A stretch of 64,000 nucleotides of DNA from the NCBI GenBank assembly GCA_015847255.1, contig JADLZK010007671.1, forward strand, positions 2,105,820 through 2,169,819, read 5' to 3'. Position 1 is the stretch's first letter; each line of letters opens with the position of its first letter. Below are positions 10,064-21,779 of this stretch, in pieces. The stretch is from Hyparrhenia diplandra. Its lineage: Eukaryota; Streptophyta; Magnoliopsida; Poales; Poaceae. A model generated the notes under the pieces. That model worked only from the letters and a program-made list of their open reading frames with translations, did not search any database and was not told the DNA's origin. A program made the position numbers and the translations under genes.

Positions 10064-10304
10064 CAAAACATGTTTGCAACTTAATGTAAATCCTAACAAT
10101 GCACCTACATGCCGATACATATTTGACAAGATTACAAGATGAAATATGCAACACCAGCACGAAGTAGATGGTCTTTCTGCAATGGCAAACTGTGCCAACC
10201 TATGTGGTGTATCTATTGATTCCAACCAAAAACAAAGTGGATAAGATGAAAAATAGCTCCATTGACATGCAACTAGAAGCTGGAGCTGGTTTTGAACTGG
10301 CCAC

Positions 10305-10725
10305 ATAGAGCGAAAAAACATGGCTTCTCTCAGCTCCTCCGGGATCCTGCCCAAGCTTCAACTTTTTAAGATAGAGTTTACATGAATTAAAAAAATAGCA
10401 GCTGTAACTTTTTTAAGATATTTATTGAGTTTATGGAGTCCGTCTCAAATCCAGTGGAAAGAGTAGAAGCTTCTAAGCCAATTGTAGCCCGCATTTTATA
10501 AACTAATTATTGGTTGATTTTTAAATCATGTATGTACAACTAAGTCAAATATGCAGAGGCACTATGAACATTTGGCCTCTTGTGTATCCATTCCCCAAAA
10601 AGGAGCAAAAAATTGTCTTACCCAAACATTTTTCAAGTGAGACTATATTTTCCTAAAAAAATACTTATTGGTCATTTAATTTTGTAGGAGCCAGAGCTGT
10701 TTTCCTTAGAAGTACTGGTCCATAT
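10305..10725 (+). repeat. Module E, copy 2
   Basis: Parallels 5340-5660 and, for its last part, 31975-32060 ('aa(g/c)t(c/a)aaatatgca..ggcacta..aacattt'). Confidence 0.6.
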
Positions 10726-10749
10726 ATATATAGCATATATCGGTGGTTT

Positions 10750-11130
10750 AATATAGTACAGTGTGTCTCTGCATGCAGTACAAGAACTATTATTGTTCTC
10801 TAATTATGCAGCGACGGTGGTATAGGGTGCAGTGATATACACACCTTCATTGCCCCCCCGTATATATATGTATGGCATTTCACAGCTCTTTCTCTAGCTT
10901 GTCGAAAGAGAATTTGTTTAGTACAGAGGTAGCGAGCAGTGTACATAAAGCCCATTTCCTTGCTGGCTCCCGTGCTCATTTCTCTACTTTGTAAAACAAG
11001 GGCCTTTGTTTGGTTAGTCAAGGTTAGAAAACATATGGGTGAGTATGGACACCAGTGGTTCTCTTAGTCTCTTACAATATGATCTACTTGGAATAGGAGA
11101 CACCAGGATAGCAAAATTAAGTTGGACATT
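10750..11130 (+). promoter_or_regulatory. Module B, copy 3, with TATA-like run at about 10858-10869
   Basis: Starts with 'gttctctaattatgcagcg' and 'ggtgcagtgatatacacac'. The TATA-like run 'cgtatatatatgtatgg' follows, then 'gagaatttgtttagt' and 'ggaataggagacaccagg'. Most similar to 23465-23790 and 30755-30965. Confidence 0.5.
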
Positions 11131-11362
11131 CATTCAGTGAGGGCGCACCTTGTATCCATCAAACCTACCTCCCATTCGCTGTGTATATAACTTCACTTTT
11201 GTCGAACTTGGGAGAAGTTTCCTGGGGTCTATATTGGAGGGGCCAGATCTATACACAACTATGAGAGCTGCCTATTGCACAAATATAGTGAGCCCTGGCT
11301 CTCATGCTCCTCCCCCGGCTACGCAAAATATCTACGAGGTACTGTTCAATAAGAAAGGCGAA

Positions 11363-11557
11363 TGTTGGGTGATTGCTCAACACAACACTTTATTGATGAT
11401 GAAATGGTTTCTGAGTGACCATTCAACATGGCTTTTACAACGGATATCGGGGGTATTTATAGGCCCCCCGGCCGTAGTGGTACAAAAATACAGGAACTTT
11501 GAAATCTGTTTCTTCAGTCTAACTCTCTCGAAGCTACTTTCTTCTTCTTAGCGATGT
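11363..11557 (-). repeat. 3' LTR (part shared with the 5' LTR)
   Basis: Begins TGTTGGGTGATTGC and matches 23091-23287 almost base for base, with about one substitution and four or five small indels. Similarity stops at 'gcgatgt'. The true LTR may extend further right, up to the pyrimidine tract at 11931-11952 that could be the complement of the polypurine tract, but the second copy cannot confirm it. Confidence 0.8.
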
Positions 11558-11985
11558 CTTCGAGGATTTTTCTCCTCATTTTGTGCTTCTCAGTGAAGCC
11601 GTTGACACTATCTTCGCTTGAAACCTGAATCGGTGTTCTTTTGTTCTCGACTTTGTCACTTTTCCCTACGAAGGTCGATTCTGAAGCTGCTTTTGACACT
11701 TGATATTCTCTTCCTTGGTTCGAATATCCTGCAATCTTCAAAGTTTGGGACAATGGTTTAAGAAAATCAAAGTTAGGTCCCAACAGCAGACCCCTCGTGG
11801 GCGAAGGCCGACTTCAAAGGCATGAATCCCACGAACTTAAGTTTCCCTGAAAACTTTGTTTTAACACAAAAAGCGTCGTCCCCGGACTTTGAAGTTGGAC
11901 TTTACGCCATTTGTCTTCACTAAAATCGTCTTCTCTCTTTTTTTTTTTTTTTAACGGCTAGTTTGACCGTTTGACCGAAGTGGTC

Positions 11986-11993
11986 TATAAATA
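11986..11993 (+). promoter_or_regulatory. TATA box of the antisense gene
   Basis: A consensus TATAAATA, in the context 'ggtcTATAAATAGCGG', lies about 240 bp before the ATG at 12228 and about 35 bp before a CT-rich leader. It is on the strand opposite gag-pol, so it would serve the antisense gene and not the element's own LTR promoter. Confidence 0.6.
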
Positions 11994-12019
11994 GCGGAGC
12001 ATCCCTCTGTTTTCTTTCA

Positions 12020-15000
12020 TCTTTTTCGAAGAGGGGCCATCTTTTTTGAAAAAATTTCTGCGGACGCTTGAAGTCGAATTTTTACTGCGAAATTTTTTTT
12101 CAAGTCTCTTGATAGAGTCGAAGTTTTCTCCTTTATTCTTTTCCAAGTTAGTTTTTGTCGAAGTTATTTTTTGTGTCTTTATTTTTTGTTTTTCGTGTAT
12201 TTTACTAACAGTTGTTTGTTTTTCAGGATGGTTGAAGTAAATGAAGATGTGGTTGTGTCTCAAGAGGAGGAAATTGAAGAACCATCATCTCGTAATCGGG
12301 GAAAATGAGAATTCGACGAAGGTTTGAGCGGCGTGTCGCCAGTGAGTCGAGTTACTTCGGATGATAGAATTTCTTTGGTTTTGGGGCGAAGTAAAATGGG
12401 CGAGGAGGATTTGAAGAAGATGGTCAAGGATGGTGTTTTTGCGGGAGGGTCAAATCTGAGGCCAGCGGGGGGACGAGAGAAGACTCCCAAGCCTCAAGGC
12501 GATGAATGTGTTGTTTTCAAGGATCTTTTCTTTGCGGGAGGCTTCGTATGCCTCCTCAAAACTTTTCGAGGAAGTCTTCAAAGCGGTACAACATCGAGAT
12601 GCATCACCTAACTCCCAATGCTATCGTGAAATTATCGGTTTTTATTTGGGCTGTGCGAAGCCAAAAGGTGCAAACCGGACATTGATCGTTCTATGCTTTG
12701 CATGAGTTGCATACCCAATTTGAAACCGAACTATAGATCAGCGAAAAGTTCAACTTTATTTTGGGTCTTTGCAGACTTCAAGACCGCCCGGGTCAGCAAC
12801 AAATTTCTCTGCGTCGAAGAATAAGTGGACCGATGGTTGCTATAACTATTGGTTTTATCATAAGGTTCCAATGGTGGAAGAAAAGCTTGGTAGGAGAGGC
12901 ATAGTAAAAAGTTATCCTTTGGCTTCGGCGCATTCACGAGGGAAAAGTTTGAATGCAAGCACGCTTTTAGTAAGTCTCGTAATTGTTCGAATGCTTTGAG
13001 AGCTTTTAAAAGAGTTGTTTTCCGGCAATCCACTCGTGATTTGGTTGAAGAGTATGTTTTTGGCGGCATTTGGCCCTCCGTCTTGGGTGGGATTTTCTTC
13101 GTTATCACAAGAAGAAAATTAGGGAGAAGGACTACATCTTCCCGGATAGAGATACCGTGATGCCCTCGAAGTATAGTACTTGAGGAGGATTTTGTTTGTC
13201 TTTGTTGAGAAGAAAGCTATTGACACGCTTGGGAAGTATTTGCATACGGAAAGAAAATTTATGGATGAAATCATAGGCAAAGACTATGTAAGACTTAATC
13301 GTATTTTTGACCTTGCAAATATCACTTACAAAGTTCGTCCACCTCCTGCCTATGCCGGACCAAGGACAAGAAAAATGATGAAAAAGAACTTGAAGAGGAA
13401 GAGAAATGATAATCGAAGTCGACTTCTTCGGTGAAGGTAGCGGCGAAAATTTGTTGTTCGAAGCCTCGGAAAAAGAAAGAAAGAAAAACCGCGTGGATTT
13501 GATTGGGAACTTAGATCTCTCGATAGTCGGATTGATGGTTCAGTCCTTGGGGCTTCTGCCCAAGATTTGGAGGTGTGAAAGATTTGCAAGACTTTTGCTC
13601 CCTACCAGGGTTTCTGTAGGCGTTACTTACCCCCCTCCCGCGGATTACTTACAAAGTTTTGGTCCTTCACGAATTTGGGTACTTCGCAAGGTGATGGCGA
13701 AAATCTTTGATGCTACTATGATGAATGTGTCTCCCTACTGGTATCTTTGCAACTTCTTCTTCACCTAGAATTAGACATCCAACCCCCTGATTTTCGGTGA
13801 AGTTAACTATGTCAACTTACGCTTTTATACGATGAGCATGATTCTTTTGGGCTAGCGAAGTTAGCTAAAAATATTCATATGAGTCATTTGTCGGGTTCAT
13901 CAAAAATTTCTTCATCAATTCACGAGATAATTGTTTTTGGCGATGACTGTTGTAAATGAAGAGGGTGAGGCTGCGGCGAAGTTGTCTGCGGAGCTTTGTT
14001 TTCGGAATCGGTGAAGGTTCACGAGGAAAATGTTATGGTTTCGACTAATGTGTCGAAGGATATTGCTTCAGGTATATGTCTTTCATTTATCTTTTGTTTC
14101 ATGTTTACATACATCTTTTCTTTGAATTCGACTTGCTTCTTTTTGTTTCAGAAAAAACTCCAATTGAGAGAATTTGAAGAAGCGATTTAAAGTTATCAAG
14201 GAGATACTTCATAAGAAGGGAACAAGGATTTGCCGGGTTCTCTCTTGATGACTTTGATGATGTGGTAGATGAAGAAGCTGAACTTGACCCGAAACCGTTT
14301 ATCGGAATCGTTGGTTAATGTTGAGGCTCAACAGAAGATTCCATGCCCTCTTAAGGAAGGTGAAAAAGATTTGTAAGTTTTTCTTACTTTGTTTTTTTAG
14401 GCATTTTTTTTTTTTGGTGAGATCATGTTTGTCATTTTTTTTTCTTTGTTTGGTTTTCAGCTCAATTCTTTCTCGATCGTCGACCTCTTCTAGAGAAAAG
14501 ACTATTGATGTCGGATCTATGAAGGATGTCATCGGAGACCACTCGACTCCGCAAGTTGCTTCAGCGATACGCAAGGATTATCTTAGAAGAAGTTTCCAAA
14601 TCGCTTGAAAATACTTTGAAGTTTTGCTTGGATAGCGGAGTTAATTTGGATTCTTACAAATTTGTCGGAGTTGGAATAGACAAGCTTCGCGTGCTTCGAA
14701 GAAGCCTGAGTTGCAACTTTCTAAATGCATTGATGATGCATTCTCGGTTCTGATGCCGAAGGGCGAGCTAGCGAAGAAGAATCGCTTAAGCTTGGCGATG
14801 CGGGCCTATCTTTGATGTATAAGGTATAGTTTTCTATATATATTTTTGTCGCGAAGTTGGTTTTTCGTACTTCGCTTGTTTTTGATTTTATTATTTTTGT
14901 AGGGTGTGCTTGTCAATCGAGGTCTTAAAAAATCTCTCGAGGATAGCGCCACCGCCTTTGCTCTTCGTGAGAAGTCTCTCTTGTACGAGATTGAATCTTT

Positions 15001-15789
15001 GAAATCTCAACTTGCTTCCAAAGAAGTGGAAAGAGGCAAAAGCTTTGTGGATGAATGGCACAAGATTGATCGATTGTATCATGGGGCTTCGGATACTATC
15101 AAGGAAAAAGAAGATGAGCTTATACTTGCGAAGTCTACCATAAACACTCTTAAGTTGGAAAAGAAGAAAGTTGAAACTGAAGAGTTGCGTCGAAGATTCA
15201 ATAGGACATGGGAGCTATGCAAGAATGCTTATGAGAAGTGGGGTGCTACTCACGAAGATCCTAGTTGGGAGTTGGGAGAATCGACCCATTCTTCACATTT
15301 GTGTAGGCGATATGAGGATCTTGGTGTTGTTGTCAAGCTACTGGCGACACAAGTGTCATGTATTCTACCACGAGCTTTGTTACATATTATGAAGGAGGCC
15401 AATGACCCATTATATGACAAATTCGTTGATCCTTCATTCAAGTTTCACGGTGATGCAATCAACCAAATTTCTACTCGTACTCATTTGCTTTGCAAGAAGT
15501 TTTTAATGAGTATTGGTGCAAATGCGGTCGAGATCACTTTGCCTTGAGAAAGTTAAAGAAGGCTGAAGAAGGTATTATTCGTTTATCTTCGTTATGTTTT
15601 GTTTTGGGTGACTTTTGGGATTTTGTTTTGCCTCTTGACTTGATTTTTTTAGCAGTTGAACTTGATATCTTACGGGAAGAGGAGGCTTTGAAAAAGTTAG
15701 AAGAGGAAGAGGAAAAAAGAAGGCTCGTGAAGAGGAAGAGAAGAAGAGAAACGATGTCGGTGGCGAAGGGGCTAGCTTGTGTGGATTGA
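12020..15789 (+). pseudogene. Intron-containing antisense gene of the gypsy element (Tat aORF, Transposase_28-like)
   Basis: The ATG at 12228 follows a 'tttttcag' acceptor, suggesting an intron in the 5' UTR. At about 12550-12650 one frame reads 'YNIEMHHLTPNAIVKLSVF', which fits the conserved N-terminal motif of the so-called putative gypsy-type transposon domain (Transposase_28), found in antisense ORFs of plant Tat elements. Four clear introns follow: 14072-14151, 14373-14460, 14824-14902 and about 15572-15652, each 79-88 bp, GT..AG, T-rich. The exon at 14906-15547 encodes a Lys/Glu-rich coiled-coil (213 aa), and the last exon ends in a highly charged tail with a stop at 15787-15789. Several frameshifts separate the blocks, for example near 12540, 13100 and 15530. 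The role of these proteins is unknown. Confidence 0.75.
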
Positions 15790-16504
15790 TTTTTTATTTT
15801 GAGTGTTTTGGGAGGAGAGAAAAAACATGTTGACTAAACCTGCTTTGTAAATTTGTTAAGTTAACGGTTTGTCTAGTTCTGTTTATTTTATGGTTATCTT
15901 TATGGTTTCTAAACTACGAAGTTATTCTTGTGAAGACAGGTTTGCGTTTATTTTTCTTGAATTTTTGACTTTGGAATATCTGCGCGGGTTCCTCAAGCGA
16001 AAGCTGCGAGGATATGATACCTATTTTACCTCTTATGATTGCAAAGGATAACTTTGTTTTTGAGGCTTTGGAGTTTCTGGAGTCCTCCGGTAGTCTTGAT
16101 ATTGGTGGTTTTGTGGACAAGCGCCTTGGGAAATCTGGCCTTAAAGACTTCTTATAGGATGCCTAGGGTTGTCGATTTTTAATCTTGTTGGGACGGGGTA
16201 AATTTTGTGTAGCTGAGCTTTCCCTTGAGTTCTAATCTTAGTTGTTCTTACTCCTTGCGTTCTTCTTTAGGTCATCGTGCTCAAGTCGTCCCCAAGCTAT
16301 GTTTTTTAGGATAGTTTCCAAGATACGGCGGATAAAATAATCAATGAAGTTGTTGAAGATATCTTGAGTGAGGCGGCAACTAGTGTTGCCTCTCGAAGAA
16401 TTTTGAAAGTTTTTTCTGGAGAGTTTGTATATTCAGAATAAAGCGTTTTGTATGTTATGGTTTATTTGTATAATATAAGATTTTTGTAACAATGGTAGAC
16501 TTTG

Positions 16505-17262
16505 ATTTGATGCAAAATTTTCTTCTTAGAAATTTGAAAATGTCGTCCCCTTCTTTTTGCGAAGTAGGGCGAAGACTTTGATTTTGAAACCAAAATTCTC
16601 CTTAGAGAAATTTGAAAACGTCGTCCCCTTCTTTTTTTTTGCGAAGTAGGAGTGAAGACTTCGGTTTGAAGCCAAAATTTTCTCCTTAGAGAAATTTGAA
16701 AACGTCGTCCCCTTCTTTTTTACTGAAGTGGGAGCGAAGACTTCGATTTGAAGCCAAAATTTTCTCCTTAGAGAAATTTGAAAACGTCGTCCCCTTCTTT
16801 TTGCGAAGTGGGGTGAAGACTTCGATTTGAAGCCAAAATTTTCTCCTTAGAGAAATTTGAAAACATTGTCCCCTTCTTTTTTGCGAAGTGGGAGCGAAGA
16901 CTTCGATTTGAAGCCAAAATTTTCTCCTTAGAGAAATTTGAAAACGTCGTCCCCTTCTTTTTTGCGAAGTGGGAGCGAAGACTTCGATTTGAAGCCAAAA
17001 TATTCTCCTTAGAAATTTGAAAACGTCGTCCCCTTCTTTTTTGCGAAGTGGGAGCGAAGACTTCGATTTGAAGCCAAAATTTTCTCCTAAGAGAAATTTG
17101 AAAGCGTCGTCCCCTTCTTTTTTGCGAAGTGGGAGCGAAGACTTCGATTTGAAGTCAAAATTTTCTCCTTAGAGAAATTTGAAAACGTCGTCCCCTTCTT
17201 TTTGCGAAGTGGGGGCGAAGACTTCGATTTGAAGCCAAAATTTTCTCCTTAGAGAAATTATG
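16505..17262. repeat. Minisatellite, about 78-bp unit, 9-10 copies
   Basis: The unit contains 'tctccttagagaaatttgaa', 'acgtcgtccccttc', a T-run, 'gcgaagtgggagcgaag' and 'acttcgatttgaagccaaaa'. Copies are highly similar and differ mainly in T-run length and single bases. It lies between the antisense gene and integrase, the hypervariable 3' region in which Tat-lineage elements are known to carry tandem repeats. Each unit also contains a short palindrome, 'cttcg...cgaag'. Confidence 0.9.
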
Positions 17263-17470
17263 TAGGTGATAATTTTAGTTTTATTGCTTAAATTATACCT
17301 ACCTAATTGTTTTTCGTGACAACTCTAGCCGATGTAAAAGCAATTTTGCTTTTCGGCCACTTCATAAAAAGTAAAATGCAAATCTTTGGACTCATGGTTT
17401 GGGGAAACTACTTTCTCATTTATATTTGATATGAGAATTTACAATAGAGTTCCGCCTCGTTAAAAACCAC

Positions 17471-18700
17471 TCACCTCATGAAGGGCTTCCCCGAAAGTGG
17501 AAAAGAGTGCAGCTCTTTATTGAATTGATAAAATGCTCCTAAGAAATTGAATCTAGCTTGCGTATTTACAAAAAATTGAAAAGAAAATCTAAGGATAGTA
17601 TTTGCGAAGATCTCGATGTTCCATGTATGACTTAACTCTTCTCCTTTGAGATTCTCTAAATGGTAGGAGCCTTGCCTGTTTGATCTTGTTCTTGACGAAT
17701 GGTCCTTCCCATTTTTCTTTGAAACTTTCCCACGGTGTCTTCGTTTCTCTTTCTCTTGAGAACAAAATCTCACGGTTGTAGTTCTCTTTTTACTACTTTC
17801 TTGTTGTACCACTTGCTTGTTTCTTCTTGATACTTTCTTAGGTTCAACACAGCTTGGTTTCTTTCTTCTTCGATCAAATCTTTGCTTGTCTCTTGATCCT
17901 CTTCGCTTGTTATTTCCACATTTGTTCTTGGACCTTTGAATTGGATTTCTTCGAGTCATTGCTTCATCTCCATATAACAACTTGAAAGGTGTGAACTTTG
18001 TTGACCTAGTTGTGGAAGTATTATGACTCCAAATGATTCTTGGTAGCTCTTCAACCCATTTTCCTTTTGGTAATCCAACTAGATTTTTGATATTCCCACA
18101 CATATTATGCCATTTGCTCTTTCAATGACTCCGTTTGATTGTGGGTATTTGACGATGCGGCGAGTTGAATTCCCAAGGCTGTCACAATAATCTCTAAAAA
18201 GTCTTCTTTGTCAAAGCGGAGTCCCATTATCGAGTTATGTGTCGGGGGACTCCAAATCTGCATATAATATTTTGCCAAAGAAATTTCTTCATAGTTGTTG
18301 AGGACATATTTGTGATTGGCCGCTTCTATCCACTTTGTGAAATACTCAAGCGCTACAAGTTGCATATTGATAGTTGCCTTGGGTTGGAGGAAGTTTGTCA
18401 ATGATGTCTATTCCCCATCTTGCAAGTGGCCAAGTTGGTTCTATGTGTTGAATTGGATTTGCGGGGCATTTGACTTGCTTGCTGAAATCGGCAATTGTGG
18501 CAAGTTTTTACGATTTCCTTGCTATCTTTTTCGGGCTGTTGGCCAATAAAATCCTTGTACGAATGCTTTTTCTGCTATGGCTCTTAGGCGCATGATTTCG
18601 CATACTCCACTATGTATTTCTTGAAGCAATTCTTTCCCTTCTTTCGCTTGAGATGCACTTGAGTAATGGTTCACAAATGCCATGCTTGAAGAGTTGATTA
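17471..18700 (-). pseudogene. Ty3/gypsy integrase (frameshifted)
   Basis: On the - strand, 18401-18105 contains 'LVALEYFTKWIEAANHKY', the core region just after the first catalytic Asp. The segment around 18700-18550 has 'EIHSG', an RLRAIAEKAF-like stretch and 'QGFYWPTA', the zinc-binding N-terminal domain. 18103 onward has 'WVEELPRIIWSHNTSTTRST' and 'PFKLLYGDEAM', the end of the catalytic core, and a basic C-terminus to 17471. At least three frame changes are needed. The enzyme inserts retrotransposon DNA; this copy cannot be functional as read. Its position after RNase H supports the gypsy type. Confidence 0.85.
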
Positions 18701-20720
18701 TTGATGAGCTTGTAATTTCTTGTTTTGTGCTTTATTCTTATTTCTTCGACTTCGCTTTCTGGTTCGTAGAACCCTTTCGGGAAGAGCTATTATTTCTGAT
18801 CTCAATCTTCGCTCTCAATAATATGTACATATTTTGGTTCTTCAATTTTTGCCTTTATCGAAGATTACGAAAGTACTTGATAGAACACATCGGTGGTAAT
18901 TTAACTTTTTTTGAGCTCGCCGCTTATGCAATTTCATACGCTTCTTCGTTATTTGTTCTTGAAATGCCGCCTTTGTGAAACCTTCGAAGTGTTTTTCTTG
19001 ATCTCGACACTCTGTAAATACTTAGCTAGTTCGGGGTCTTTTACCTTGTAATTTTTCTCAACATGTCCTGCTACTACTTGTGAATCAGTTTTGATCAAGA
19101 TTTTTTGAATTCCCATTGCTCTTGCCTTGCGAAGCTTGGCCCCGATCTTGCTTCATATTCAGCGATATTATTTGTGCAACGAAATTCTAGTCTTCTTTGC
19201 ATACTTCATCTTGACACGGAAAGGCGAAGTCATTATCGCGGCTACTCCGCCCCGCGGAGCCCCATGCTCCGTCGCAGTTCATTGTCCATTCTTGACAAGA
19301 TAGGGTCCATTCTTGGTGGTCTTTCTGTTCTTCGTGACTTGTTGCTGGTGTCCAATCCGAGATGAAATCTGTTAATACTTGTGATTTTATTGTTGTTCTT
19401 TTTTCAAATTCAATGAAGTATTGTGAGATTTCGGCTGCCCACTTGCCGAGTCTTCCTGAGGATTTACAACTTTGGAGTACATCCTTGAGGGGTTGATTTG
19501 TTGGGATTCTTACTTTGTGTGCCAAAAAATAATGCTTCAATTTTCTTGTTGCCATAAGCCTTTGCATATGCTATCTTTTCAATCTACGAATAAAACATCT
19601 TTGACCCGAACACGGCTTCGGAGACAAAGTAGATTGGTTCTTGTTTCTTCACGTGTTCTTTCTCTTTCTCTTGAACTAGAAGCTGCGCTTACGGCCTTTT
19701 CGGATCTTTGAGATGTAAAAGGGCAATTCTTGATCGGCGTTTGGTGTAGTTAATGTTGAAGGATTGGAGAGATATTTCTTTAGTTCTTCAAAGGCTTTTT
19801 GTTGTTCCTCTCCCCATGCGAAGTTTGTCTTCGCTCCTTTCGGTCTTGAAATATTGGAAAGCTTTTTCTGGCGACTTTGATATGAATCTATTCAGTGAAG
19901 CCAATCTTCTGTCGGTTTTTGAATGTCTTTGATGTTTTTTGGAACTTGTTTCCATTCTTTGCTTTTATCTTTTTCGGTTGGGTCGATGCCCTTTCTTTGA
20001 AAGTATGCATCCGAGGATTTTGCCTTTTTGTACTCCGAAGGTGCATTTTTCAGGGGTTGAGTTTGAGGTTTGACTTCCTCAAGTTCTCAAATGTTTGTTT
20101 TAAGTCCTTTATGTGGTCTTAGCGTTTCTTGCTTTTTATAATTATGTCATCAACATATGCCGGCAGATTGTCTCCAATTTGATCTTTGAGTGCTACCGAA
20201 GTCATTCTAATGAAGCTTGACCCGGCATTGCGAAGCCCCTACGCCATTCTTTGAAAGCGATTAAGTTCCAAATGGTGTGATGAAGCTTGTCTTTTCTTCG
20301 TCTTCTTTTTCATGTAGATTTGATGGTATCAGGAGAAGCAATCAAGGAAACTTAGCATTTCACTTCCCTTTACTTTTGATCGACAAGTGTGTCGATTCTT
20401 GGTAGAGGGAAGTTGTCTTTAAGGGCAAGCTTTGTTGAGATCTACGTGAAATCGATACACATCCTCCATTTTCCATTGCTCTTCTTGACCATCACAATGT
20501 TGGCTAACCAAGTTGTGAATTGGACTTCTCTTATGACCTTTGCATCGGCGATCTTTGTACTTCGACCTTCGCGGCCATTGTTACGTCTTCGGAGATCTTT
20601 CTTAATTTTTGCTTCTTGACTTGTAACTTGGATCGATATTTAGGCGATGTTCAATAATGTCCCTGCTGACTCCTTCTAAGTCTTTTTGCTGACCATGCGA
20701 AGGCGTCTTGGTTACTTCTC
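18700..20720 (-). pseudogene. Ty3/gypsy reverse transcriptase and RNase H (frameshifted)
   Basis: The catalytic motif of reverse transcriptase, YVDD, is encoded at 20157-20146 on the - strand in the context 'LPAYVDDIIIKSK'. The RNase H part at 19567-19187 contains 'LKHYFLAHKV', 'LGKWAAEISQYFIEFEKR' (connection domain) and 'WTMNCDGAW', with the first catalytic Asp. Around 20520-20430 the - strand reads through the 'CVDF..LN' region of the RT palm in a broken frame. Many stops and frame changes interrupt it. Neighbours are protease upstream (21104-21376) and integrase downstream. Confidence 0.85.
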
Positions 20721-21103
20721 AAAAAAGCTTATCAAGCTGTTCCTCTTCTTCCTTTGCTAGATTGGCGCCTATGATGACTTTCTTATGCGGTACCATTGGG
20801 TCTAGCAAAACTTCTTTGGTTTTACGCATTGGAACATGTCTTCACTTTCTTTTGTGACTTAGCGTTCTCTGTCTCATTTTCTTCTTCCTCGATTTCTTCG
20901 ATGGCTAAGACATTTCTTTGAGCTGGAGTTGAATCTTTTTTCAATGTTTCTTGCTTCGTTTGATTTACGTGAATTGATATTGGTCCATTGATTCTTTGGG
21001 ACTTTCATGCATAAGTAGGAGTAATTGATTACAGCCGAAGATGTTCAAGCTTCCTCTTAGAATATTGCGTTATCTTGGCTATGCATTTCAACAACATCAA
21101 ATG

Positions 21104-21376
21104 CTACTTATTCTGTTCTTGCATTATTTTGTGTTTTGAAGGATACCGGCAAACACAATTCTTCCAATTGAATTTATCCTTTTTCCACGAAGCCAACCGG
21201 TGGATATTCTGCCCTTCCCAAGTTTTGCCTTTTGATTTGCATTGCATCCAATGTTGATCTGCGAAGAGTATGTCGCGAGAGCTTCCTCCATCCACTAGAA
21301 TCTTTGTAACGTCCCATCCATCAATGTTTGCTTCTATGACCATGGCATCCATGTGTGGATAATCTTTGAGTTTCAT
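21104..21376 (-). pseudogene. Retroviral-type aspartic protease of the gypsy element
   Basis: The - strand frame includes 'ILVDGGSSRDILFA', which matches the plant gypsy protease active-site pattern I-L-V-D-x-G-S-S-x-D-I-L-F, preceded by 'YPHMDAMVIEANIDGWDV'. The catalytic Asp is present, though Gly stands where Thr/Ser is often found, as is common in Tat and Athila elements. The frame is short of a complete domain and joins its neighbours only through frameshifts. Confidence 0.85.
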
Positions 21377-21779
21377 GTCTTGTTACGTGAAGATGATTGG
21401 TTGGTGTGACCATCTTGTTTTCTTGTAAGGTCCTTCCATTGTTATTGCATTGACTCTTCGAAAATAGTTTCTTCTCTCGTTGTTTGTTGCATGCTCTATC
21501 TTTGTTTCCTCCACAAATTGTCATTATTACGCCTCGCTGCTTGTGACCACAATTTACCGGTGAACCATTGTTTTGAATGTTTGGGGTATTGTTTGCCACC
21601 GAGGCCGGGGTTGTGAATTTTGTATTTGTCCCCATTGTGGCGGAGCCATTGCGGTGGTTGACAATTGTATATTGGAGGTGGTCCTGGTAACACTTGTTGG
21701 TTGTAACTTGGATCATAGTATGTTTGATTATGCGAAGTACTTGCTTGGGACGAGGAAGTTTATGGATCTTTGATTCTCT

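Noticed and set aside
16505..17262. Regular repeats that resemble a CRISPR array
   Set aside because: Units are contiguous 78-bp minisatellite copies with no unique spacers, inside a plant retrotransposon.
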